The notes under the pieces: generated by a model
What the model was told of the DNA's origin: nothing
The model's database searches: none
Seen by the model: only the letters and a program-made list of their open reading frames with translations
Made by a program: the position numbers and the translations under genes
Source of the DNA: Rhizobium sp. CF080
GTDB taxonomy: Bacteria; Pseudomonadota; Alphaproteobacteria; Rhizobiales; Rhizobiaceae
Assembly (NCBI RefSeq): GCF_000282095.2
Contig: NZ_AKKC02000011.1
Span: forward strand, 124,001 to 188,000
DNA: 64,000 bases
Reading direction: 5' to 3'
Part shown: positions 25,562-33,035 of the stretch, piece after piece
How the letters are laid out: each line of letters begins with the position of its first letter
Position numbering within the stretch: position 1 is the first letter of the stretch

Positions 25562-26611
25562 ATGACTCTCTCGCGTCGTACATTCAATAAGCTGATTGCC
25601 GGTGCCGGCCTTGCCGCGCCGTTCCACATCATCCGTCCCGCCTCCGCGCAGGAGCCCAAGAAGGGCGACGAACTCGTCGTCGGCATCTGGGGCGGGGCGC
25701 AGGAAAAGATCGTCAAGGAACATGTCGAGAAACCGCTGGTCGAGAAATACGGCTGCAAGATCAGCTATGTTCTCGGCGGGACCGGCGATCGCCGCGCCCG
25801 CGCCTATGCCGAGCGCGGCCGCCCGAGCTTCGACGTTCTCTACCTCAACATCTTCGAAAGCCGGCAGGCCGTGAAGGACGGTGTTACCCAGGCGCCGACG
25901 CCGGCCGTCAAGAACTTCGAGGCTCTTTATCCGAGCGCGCGCAAGGGCGGTTACGGCGTTGCCTTCAACCCCTGCACGATCGTCTATGACAAGACCAAGG
26001 CGTCGAAGCCGATCACCTCGTGGAAAGACATGTGGAACCCGGAATGGAAGGGCCGCATCGCCTGGCCGGACGGTCTCGGCGCCGAAGGCATCTCCGCGCT
26101 GATGATGGCTGCCCGCGTCTGGGGTGGCGATGAAAAGAACGCCGACATCGCCTTCGAAAAGGTCAAGGAACTGAAGCCGTTTGCGGCGATCCAGGGCAGC
26201 CAGGCGCAGCTTTTCGAAATGTTCGACCAGAAGCTCGCCGATCTTTCGGTCGAATTCGGCAGCTTCACGCAATCCTATGTGGAATCGCGCAACCCCAATA
26301 TTGCGATCGCCACCCCGGTCGAAGGCCAGGCGCTTTCGATGAACGTTGCCTGCATTACCGAAGGCACGAAGAACCAGAAGCTCGCCGAAGAGTGGATCAA
26401 CCTGCATCTCTCCGAGCCCTGCATGCTCGCCTATGCACGCCAGATCTACTATTCGCCGACCGTCAGCAACATCACGGTCCCGGACGACCTCAAGCCGAAG
26501 CTGGTCCTCGGCGATGCCGATGTCGCCAAGCTCGTCGATTTCGATTGGGACGTGATCAATGCCAGCCGCGCCAAGTGGCAGGCGAAATACGATCGGGAGA
26601 TCGCGGGATGA
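25562..26611 (+). CDS. Extracellular solute-binding protein (PotD-like, Tat signal)
   Basis: A 349-residue periplasmic binding protein. The N-terminus LSRRTFNKLIAGAGLAAPF is a twin-arginine signal, with likely cleavage after ASA. The mature part starts ELVVGIWGGAQEKIVKE, and the fold resembles polyamine/spermidine-type (SBP family 1) receptors. The stop overlaps the permease ATG. The ligand is unknown. Confidence 0.88.
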   Translation: MTLSRRTFNKLIAGAGLAAPFHIIRPASAQEPKKGDELVVGIWGGAQEKIVKEHVEKPLVEKYGCKISYVLGGTGDRRARAYAERGRPSFDVLYLNIFESRQAVKDGVTQAPTPAVKNFEALYPSARKGGYGVAFNPCTIVYDKTKASKPITSWKDMWNPEWKGRIAWPDGLGAEGISALMMAARVWGGDEKNADIAFEKVKELKPFAAIQGSQAQLFEMFDQKLADLSVEFGSFTQSYVESRNPNIAIATPVEGQALSMNVACITEGTKNQKLAEEWINLHLSEPCMLAYARQIYYSPTVSNITVPDDLKPKLVLGDADVAKLVDFDWDVINASRAKWQAKYDREIAG

Positions 26612-28296
26612 ACCGTTGGATCGGGCCGGCGCTTGCAGCGCCGGTCACCCTTTGGCTGCTTCTATCCTTCGCGGCGCCGATGTTCGTGGTACTCGTGCTC
26701 TCCCTGCACGAGTATCCCGATCCTTTCGGCCCGCTGTTCATCGCGCCGTCGATCGCGCAGTTTCGGGACATCGCATCGGACGGCTTCTATTTCGGCGTCG
26801 TCTCCGAAACCATCCTGCTCGGCCTCGGTGTTACCGTCATCACGGCGCTTCTCGGTTATCCGCTCGCCCACTGGCTGGCCCGGATGCCGGTGAAATACCG
26901 CGCGGCCGCATTCGCCGTCATCCTCATTCCGCTGCTCACCAATGTGGTGGTGCGCTCACTCGGCATCATCCTGCTGCTGGCACCGGAAGGGCTGATCAAT
27001 TCGGTCACCGGCCTCATCGGCATCCCGCCGGCGAGATACATGCTGTTCACCCATGGCGCGGTCGCCGTCGCGCTGGCGCAGGTCTTCCTGCCATTCATGG
27101 TGCTGGCGCTTTACGACAACCTGCAGAACACTTCGCCGCGCGTGCATGAGGCCGCCCAGAGCCTCGGCGCGTCGCCCGCGGTCCGGTTCCTCACGGTGGA
27201 CCTGCCGCTTTCGCTGCCCGGCCTGCGCTCCGGCACCGTCATCGTTTTCCTGATGGCGACCACGGCCTATGTGTCCGCCTCGCTGCTCGGCGGCAAGAAG
27301 GTCTGGACCACGGGCATGCTGGTGCTGCAGGAGGCGATCAAGAACCTCAACGCGCCGCTTGCCGCAGCACTTGCGATCATCATGACCGTGACCGGTCTCG
27401 CGTTTGCGGCGCTCTGCGCCTATCTCCTCAACCGCCTCATGCCGTGGCTGAAGGGCAAGCCCAGCAATCCGTGGAGCATTCCGCGCTGGGTCGTGCCGGT
27501 CATCGACATTCTCGGGCCGATCGTTTCGAACCTGCTGCTTGCCACCTCGCTGCTGCTCCTGCTTCTGCCGCTGGTGCTCGTCTGCATCCAGAGTTTCAAC
27601 GACGTGCCGCAGGCGACCGCGTCCGGTTTCCGCGGCTTCACGCTGAAATGGTACGAGGCGGTGTTCTTCGCCGGGACCTATGCGGATGCCTTCTGGGTGT
27701 CGGTGCGGCTTGCCGTCACCTCGATGCTGGTGGCGCTGGCGCTCTCGTTGCCGGCGGCGTTTGCGCTCGCCCGCTACCCGTTCAAGGGCCGCTCGGCGCT
27801 TCTGACCTTCTGGCTGCTGCCGATGTCGCTGCCGCATGTGGCGATCGGCGTCGGCATGCTCAGGCTGCTGCAGATCTACCTGATCATCCCGCCCTTCCTC
27901 GGTCTCGTGGCGATCCACGTGATCGTCATCCTGCCCTTTGCGATCACGCTGCTGACCACCTCGGTCATGGGGCTCGACCGGGCGCAGGAAGAGGCGGCGG
28001 CGAGCCTGGGGGCAAGCCCGGCGCGGCGGTTCTTCCTGATCATCATGCCGGGCCTAGCGCCGGGACTGTTTGCGGCCGGCATCGTCGGTTTCCTCCTGAG
28101 TTTCGGCGAGGTGACCGTGACGAGCTTCCTCACCACCGCCCGCCTGACGACGCTGCCGGTCCGCATCTACGCTGAATCCACCTTCAGCCTGGAGCCGACC
28201 GCGCATGCCATCTCGGCCGTGCTGATCGTCTTCACGGTCATTGCGCTGGTGCTGGTGGGCAGGGTGGTTCGTCTCGACCGTCTGTACGCACGGTGA
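26608..28296 (+). CDS. Fused ABC permease (PotB-PotC type, two permease domains)
   Basis: A 562-residue protein with about 12 hydrophobic segments. The first half carries the coupling motif EAAQSLGASPAVRFLTVDLP and the second EEAAASLGASPARRFFLIIM. Each is a full BPD permease unit, so PotB- and PotC-like subunits are joined head to tail through a loop near residues 275-310. The ATG at 26608 overlaps the binding-protein stop (ATGA). The longer frame from 26392 is antisense-like read-through of the upstream gene. Confidence 0.9.
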   Translation: MNRWIGPALAAPVTLWLLLSFAAPMFVVLVLSLHEYPDPFGPLFIAPSIAQFRDIASDGFYFGVVSETILLGLGVTVITALLGYPLAHWLARMPVKYRAAAFAVILIPLLTNVVVRSLGIILLLAPEGLINSVTGLIGIPPARYMLFTHGAVAVALAQVFLPFMVLALYDNLQNTSPRVHEAAQSLGASPAVRFLTVDLPLSLPGLRSGTVIVFLMATTAYVSASLLGGKKVWTTGMLVLQEAIKNLNAPLAAALAIIMTVTGLAFAALCAYLLNRLMPWLKGKPSNPWSIPRWVVPVIDILGPIVSNLLLATSLLLLLLPLVLVCIQSFNDVPQATASGFRGFTLKWYEAVFFAGTYADAFWVSVRLAVTSMLVALALSLPAAFALARYPFKGRSALLTFWLLPMSLPHVAIGVGMLRLLQIYLIIPPFLGLVAIHVIVILPFAITLLTTSVMGLDRAQEEAAASLGASPARRFFLIIMPGLAPGLFAAGIVGFLLSFGEVTVTSFLTTARLTTLPVRIYAESTFSLEPTAHAISAVLIVFTVIALVLVGRVVRLDRLYAR

Positions 28297-28323
28297 ATCG
28301 GAAACGATGACGGGCCGGCCCGC

Positions 28324-29001
28324 TTGACAGGCATACTGAAAACCAACGGTTATCGTCGTGTCCACGTCCTGCTCAGGCGCGACGGATGGCCCGTGAATCC
28401 GAAGCGAATCGATCGCCTTTACAAGGAGATGGACCTCCAGCTCCGCAACAAGGTTCCAAAGCGACGCGTCAAGGCGAAGCTGCGGGCCGACCGCACGGAG
28501 GCGACCCATTCCAACCATGTCTGGGCGATGGATTTCGTTCATGACCAATTGGCAACGGGCCGCAAGATTAGGGTACTGACAGTGGTCGATACGTTCTCGC
28601 GTTTCTCGCCGGCAGTCGATGCGCACTTCAGCTACCGAGGCGAGGACGTGGTTCAGACCCTTGAGCGGGTGTGCCGGCAGGTCGGTTACCCGGTCTCCAT
28701 TCGTGTCGACAATGGCAGCGAATTCGTCTCGCGCGACCTCGACCTGTGGGCCTACCACAAGGGTGTTGTCCTCGACTTCTCGCGGCCTGGCAAGCCGACC
28801 GACAACAGCTACATCGAAAGCTTCAATGGCAAGTTCCGCGCCGAGTGCCTGAACGCTCACTGGTTCTTGAGCCCTGACGACGCGCGGTCGAAGATGGAGG
28901 ATTGGCGTAGAGACTATAACGAATTCCGGCCACATAGCGCCATCGGCAACAAGGTGCCGATTTCGCTCATGGACGGCTCACCGGCCCCATGGCCGGGCTG
29001 A
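28324..29001 (+). pseudogene. IS3-type transposase OrfB, N-terminally truncated
   Basis: About 225 residues of an IS3-family integrase-core transposase. GYRRVHVLLRRDGW opens the fragment; DDE residues sit in WAMDFVHD, IRVDNGSEF and NSYIESFNGKFRAECL. Full-length OrfB is about 270-290 residues with a preceding OrfA, so the 5' part is missing. The fragment begins directly after the ABC permease operon, suggesting an insertion/deletion junction at about 28310-28325. A TG...CA-type right end is not proven; GAGCACCTCA at 29047-29056 is a candidate. Confidence 0.85.
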
Positions 29002-29229
29002 GCCTTAACCCCGGAAAATTCCAGCTCCCGCTGGCCGAAATTCGAGGAGCACCTCATAGTCAGTGATGAGGCGCGGGTGCGTCTTGTCGTCGGTCGCGGC
29101 AGTCGCCTCGCGGGGACGCTCGTATATTCCGACCGATACGACGCCTCTACTATAATCCTTTTGGTCGGGTTGCGAATGCCCCGTTTGGCCGGCATCCTAC
29201 GGTTGCTTGGGGTCCGAGGATTAAGCCCG

Positions 29230-30030
29230 GTGTGGTACAAAATAGGCATTACTTTGATTTCGGTGTTCGGCCCGACCGCCGGTTGGGCTGATGACCTTCA
29301 ACTCCTCTATCCCGATAACAATGTCTCCTCTCGACCCTTCATCGAATTCCGGGCCCGCGGGGGACGTTTAGATCCGCAACAGTCAAGTGTGGGACATACG
29401 TTCGTCTTGCTCGGGAGAGAGTATGATAACGGTCTGGCCGCGATCTATGGGGTTGGCGGATTTTATCCGAAGCATGGTGATAAAACATCAGCTGAGGTTT
29501 TGCACATGGTCCTCAGCAGCGGAAGCGTAAAATATACCATTGATGATTTGCGTGAAGACGAGCGCTTCAAAACGTACATCACACCGGAGCAAGAAACCAA
29601 AGTAAAATTCGTAATGAAAAACTGGAATACCAAAAAGTATTCTGTTGTATATCACAATTGTGTCGGGCTCGTGCGTGATGTCGCCAAATCGGTGGGATTA
29701 AATGTGCCCACCTTTGATGTACTTCATGTGGGCCGCGAATTTCCAGTCGAGTTTCTTCAACAATTACAAAAATCAAATCAGGAAAACTCTGCGGTAGAGG
29801 CCGGAAACAGGGAGGCTGACCGCATTCAACAGCAACGTGACGCCAGTATCGCAGAGGGCTCAAAGGTTAATGCCGATTGGAATGCTAAAGTGCGGAAATC
29901 TCAAGAGCGACGTAACGACATAGAAAGAGACAACAGGGCTCGGCAGTCCGTCCTACCTCCGCCCGGTTTACCCCGAGATGATAGGCCCGACATCTTTATG
30001 CAGGTGAATCCCCTTGAGCGGCCGAGATAA
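29230..30030 (+). CDS. Secreted protein with papain-like (YiiX/NlpC-like) His...Cys pattern
   Basis: A 266-residue protein. The GTG at 29230 has GAGGA 9 bases upstream and gives a clean signal peptide (MWYKIGITLISVFGPTAGWA). The mature part has SVGHTFVLLGREYDNG, YGVGGFYPKHG and VVYHNCVGLVRDVAK. The order His then Asn-Cys resembles circularly permuted papain-fold (YiiX/LRAT-like) hydrolases; this assignment is tentative. The C-terminal ~80 residues are charged and helical. It is clearly less GC-rich than its core neighbours, consistent with transfer. Confidence 0.65.
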   Translation: MWYKIGITLISVFGPTAGWADDLQLLYPDNNVSSRPFIEFRARGGRLDPQQSSVGHTFVLLGREYDNGLAAIYGVGGFYPKHGDKTSAEVLHMVLSSGSVKYTIDDLREDERFKTYITPEQETKVKFVMKNWNTKKYSVVYHNCVGLVRDVAKSVGLNVPTFDVLHVGREFPVEFLQQLQKSNQENSAVEAGNREADRIQQQRDASIAEGSKVNADWNAKVRKSQERRNDIERDNRARQSVLPPPGLPRDDRPDIFMQVNPLERPR

Positions 30031-30079
30031 TCTTTCGAGCCGTCATATGGACGAGTGTGAATCGTTGGAGGCTAAAATC

Positions 30080-30610
30080 ATGCTCAGAAGGGCCGTCGTC
30101 GGAGCTGCCATTGCATTTGCAGCCCTAGCGGGCAGCAGTTCAGCCGCATATGCGCCGTTTCACAACGTAGGGCATCCTAATTGCCCTACAAATGATGGGA
30201 AAACCAAGTGGATAGACTTTATCTCCGGAAAGGTACCTGACGTGCCAGGTCGGAGAGCAGCTTTCTTCGGCGTCCAGTTCAGATTTGCCAAAAATCTGAC
30301 CGATAGAAGCGGAATGGGCGCTCTCGACCCGGCTGCCTGTTACTCGGTGATGTTCAACAAGAACCGGCCAAAATTCGCCAACGGCTACGAGAGCTATAGG
30401 AATTGGAGCTACGACCGTATGAATAGGCCGGAGTACAAACAAGATAATCATAGGGCCGCGCTGCCAGGCGATCCTACCCAATACGAGTTGAACGTCGAAG
30501 GCATTATGTTTCTGTATAACGAGGCCGGCGAGATCTTCGATACTTCATCGCAAAAGGTCGGCCAACTTGTATGCTACACATCCAATGAGTGTGAGCGGTA
30601 CCGGTATTGA
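30080..30610 (+). CDS. Hypothetical secreted protein
   Basis: A 176-residue protein of unknown function. GGAGG lies 8 bases before the ATG at 30080, and the N-terminus is a signal peptide (MLRRAVVGAAIAFAALAGSS, cleavage near SAAYA). The mature part has three cysteines besides one near the N-terminus and is rich in Asn, Tyr and Arg. It lies 49 bases after the preceding secreted protein and may be co-expressed. No family is recognised. Confidence 0.6.
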   Translation: MLRRAVVGAAIAFAALAGSSSAAYAPFHNVGHPNCPTNDGKTKWIDFISGKVPDVPGRRAAFFGVQFRFAKNLTDRSGMGALDPAACYSVMFNKNRPKFANGYESYRNWSYDRMNRPEYKQDNHRAALPGDPTQYELNVEGIMFLYNEAGEIFDTSSQKVGQLVCYTSNECERYRY

Positions 30611-30694
30611 CCGTCCGACGCTCACGATGCTTGTCTCAAGGGAAATTGAACATCCAACAGCGGCAAATCACTAAAGAAATTAACCACGCGCAGC

Positions 30695-31010
30695 TCAGAC
30701 ACAAACGAGGCCTTTCTCGTTCAAAAAGTGCTCGATGCCGATCGGCGCCTCGGACGCGGTGAAATAGTGGATGGTGGAAAGGTCCAGCGCTTCCCAGGCC
30801 CGGTCTAAGCGGGTTGCGATACCCCCATTGCTCTTCGCGCTCCAGGCGCCGGTATGCCCTCCTGTTGTGGATCCGGCCAAGCCGACGATCACGCGATTTC
30901 AGCGTCTTCCTACGGCGCCGGAACTCCGGCGGCATGGCGTTCCAGCATTTGCCGCAGATGGTCTGCGTCGAGCCGGGGTACTTCTCCTGCGCGGCGGTGC
31001 CTCGCGGATT
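30695..31010 (-). pseudogene. Decayed small protein gene with CxxC and a frameshift
   Basis: Two overlapping minus-strand frames look partly coding. One, open above 30935, reads TICGKCWNAMPPEFRRRRKT then a basic stretch. The other ends STIHYFTASEAPIGIEHFLN. Joined by a frameshift near 30810 they would make one small CxxC protein. Neither frame has a good start codon and ribosome site. The call is tentative. Confidence 0.3.
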
Positions 31011-31063
31011 TCGCTGCTCGCATCAAACACAGCCATAAGTCAGCAAGAGCGGCGGGCGCACGG

Positions 31064-31210
31064 ATGGTAACGTGGCCATTGCCAAGGGAATACGGCATCC
31101 TCGCAGCAGCTTGCAAACGTCCTGAATGCTACGGAAAGCCAGCCAAGAAGACGCTCGACCATGACGGCTTAGAGGCTGTGACCGTCTATATTAAGAAACA
31201 AGGGGAGTAG
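31064..31210 (+). CDS. Possible 48-residue hypothetical protein
   Basis: The frame MVTWPLPREYGILAAACKRP to VTVYIKKQGE ends at TAG 31208-31210, 5 bases before the next small frame. It has two cysteines five residues apart and a basic tail. There is no strong ribosome site. The region 30611-31063 upstream holds only decayed frames. Confidence 0.25.
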   Translation: MVTWPLPREYGILAAACKRPECYGKPAKKTLDHDGLEAVTVYIKKQGE

Positions 31211-31215
31211 GAGGC

Positions 31216-31387
31216 ATGACAGACTTTATCACGTTCGTGAACGTCCTCTGCTCACCCCTCTGCCTGCTCACCCCTCGCCGCCGTGTTCTGCGTTGGCGGC
31301 TGGTTCGGCGCAACGATGGTGGAGGGCGGTGGTGATTCAGATATTGACGAGAGCGGGCTTTCACCGCCCGTAGTAAATCTTGTCTGA
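31216..31387 (+). pseudogene. Small membrane protein gene broken by a 16-base tandem duplication
   Basis: After an AGGAGG site the frame begins MTDFITFVNVLCSPL. A 12-base sequence TGCTCACCCCTC occurs at 31249-31260 and 31265-31276 (period 16), which shifts the frame. Removing one 16-base unit restores LCSPLAAVFCVGGWFGATMV and an acidic tail ending at TGA 31385-31387: a small one-helix membrane protein. As written, translation stops after 39 residues. The end overlaps the convergent gene. Confidence 0.45.
31249..31276. repeat. 16-base-period tandem duplication
   Basis: The 12-mer TGCTCACCCCTC is present twice with period 16. A change of one unit would shift the reading frame of the small gene at 31216, because 16 is not a multiple of 3. 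Confidence 0.8.
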
Positions 31388-32047
31388 TAGCTCATTGTGA
31401 TACTTCGGCGGGCATTTCGTCACCACACTCACTGACTTTGGTGCGTTGATTGAGGTTAGTTGGTACTGGCAAAAGAGTACGCCCACACGAACATTGATGC
31501 CCTCCGACAAAGCGAGTGCGATCGTTTTTTTGCTCCCATCATCGAGTCCGGTGGTAAAGGTCGGTATTCCTCCCTTCAGATTGTCCAAGGTAAAATAGGT
31601 ATCCCCATACAACGGAACCGTTTGGGACGGGACCATCTCGAAGGTGCTAACGACCATCTCATGCATCTTCAATTCAGCCTGAAGCCGTGTCACGTCCCCT
31701 TGTACCGCCCGTTTTTCGGCTTCAAGGAGGCGTTTCCGGCCCTCAAGTTCAGCCCGTTCCATCATCGCCTGGTCGAACATGCCTTTCTGGAGCCGAAGCT
31801 CTGTTTCCAGCGCACTGATACGCGACATTGCCACAACGGATGCGTCAGGCGCGGTGGCAGAGCCGTAGGCGGCACCCGCAACAGCAGCGGCGACAACAAA
31901 AATGCCGGTAATGATGGTGGCAACCAGGGGATGTTTTGCAAGCTCGGCAATAACACCCGTTTTTGCGGGCTTCATCGGGTCGTCGCCCGGCCCCTTGATT
32001 TCGGATTCTTGCGGTCCTTCATGTCCTTCTGGACTATCGTTAGGCAT
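31361..32047 (-). CDS. Membrane-anchored coiled-coil hypothetical protein
   Basis: About 228 residues. A polar N-terminus is followed by one membrane helix (about residues 41-62, VATIITGIFVVAAAVAGAAY), a predicted coiled coil (75-130, ALETELRLQKGMFDQAMMER and on) and a C-terminal beta-rich domain. The ATG at 32047 has GGTGGGA upstream; an ATG at 32059 adds four residues. The function is unknown. Similar single-pass proteins occur in accessory regions. Confidence 0.6.
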   Translation of the reverse strand: MPNDSPEGHEGPQESEIKGPGDDPMKPAKTGVIAELAKHPLVATIITGIFVVAAAVAGAAYGSATAPDASVVAMSRISALETELRLQKGMFDQAMMERAELEGRKRLLEAEKRAVQGDVTRLQAELKMHEMVVSTFEMVPSQTVPLYGDTYFTLDNLKGGIPTFTTGLDDGSKKTIALALSEGINVRVGVLFCQYQLTSINAPKSVSVVTKCPPKYHNELSDKIYYGR

Positions 32048-32129
32048 CAGTCCCACCATCTCTGATAGGTAAATTTACTGAACTCGCGTGACTGTCACAA
32101 GACTCGCGCGCTACGCCTAATGTATGCTG

Positions 32130-32340
32130 CGGAGCGGATTACCAATCTTCCCTAGGCAAATAGAAGGCGGATTGCTCCCATGCAATCCTGCCTCGTGGCG
32201 AACAGCGGGTGGCAGGCTGCAAATCCCTTCGCGGGGAACCGGCTGCAACGCAGTGAAGATGGGCGGAAGGGACTTGCGGTGCGTGCAGGGCGGGGCCCTA
32301 GCTGAAGCTAGGCTCTCGCAAAAAAAACGAGAGCCCTTGC
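32130..32340. other. Gene-free, structure-rich stretch
   Basis: Strong hairpins follow one another: GGCGGATTGC/GCAATCC-t-GCC (32166-32192), TCCC-ttcgc-GGGGA (about 32224-32237), CCTAGCT-ga-AGCTAGG (32297-32312) and GGCTCTCG/CGAGAGCC around an A-run (32311-32335). GGCTGCAA is repeated at 32215 and 32241. The stretch is more GC-rich than flanking genes. It resembles a folded RNA or a mobile-element end, but no known family is recognised. Confidence 0.35.
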
Positions 32341-32361
32341 TGTCCATATCGGTTTTTAAGT

Positions 32362-32892
32362 TTATGAATTGCAGGTCAAATTGGTTCCCAGGGTATCGGA
32401 GCTGGCGTCTTCATTTTTCTTTTTGAAACCTAGCCGGCGCCCGTCGCCATCTACATTTTTATACTCGCTCCCGGACCACTTTTTGTTTCCGTCAATAGAT
32501 TCTGCGTAAAAATAGTAGACTAGACTTCTGGAGCGCAATCGCTCGCCCTGATCGGAAGGGCGAATCTCTTTCCCGCTTTCAATTCTCCAGAAGCCTTCAT
32601 ATTGCCAGTCGCTGTCAGTGTCCTGATAGCCGATTGCTAGTCGAATTGGTTCATTGCAGTTGTTTTGGAAGGCAAATTCCTTGGCGGCCGTCTGTTGAAT
32701 GCGGGCAGCCGTCTGTTGAACCACAAGTGCTGCTTTCGAAATAGCAGACTGCTCAATCTCAATGTCATCGTGGATATCGACACTTCTTTTCTCGATGATC
32801 TGTCCAAACGCATTCGCGATGTATTCGGCGAGAAAGGGTTCAACCCCGCCCTTTTGCCGGTATTGGACAACGTGTTCAAGCTCGTGATACAT
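32362..32892 (-). pseudogene. DUF4157-like zinc metallopeptidase fragment
   Basis: The reading frame starts MYHELEHVVQYRQKGG, an HExxH zinc motif of DUF4157 type. The open frame continues upstream without a start codon (SEIDLGDETDIEL) to a TAG near 32958, so the N-terminal part of the domain is missing. After the motif come a polar helical stretch and a beta-rich C-terminus (GYQDTDSDWQYEGFWRIESG...). It may still be expressed from the ATG at 32892, but the catalytic domain is incomplete. Confidence 0.5.
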
Positions 32893-33035
32893 AAGCTCTA
32901 TGTCGGTTTCATCGCCCAGGTCTATTTCACTCGGGAAATGATGCTATTCGGCTAAACAGCGATTCCAGGAATTTTGCTTCTCGACTGATCTCGCGGATTC
33001 CGGCCAACCATCGGCCGCATGGACAGAAGTTACCT

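Noticed and set aside
32130..32340. Retron or tracrRNA
   Set aside because: No reverse transcriptase or Cas9-like gene is nearby, and no typical msr/msd or anti-repeat was recognised.
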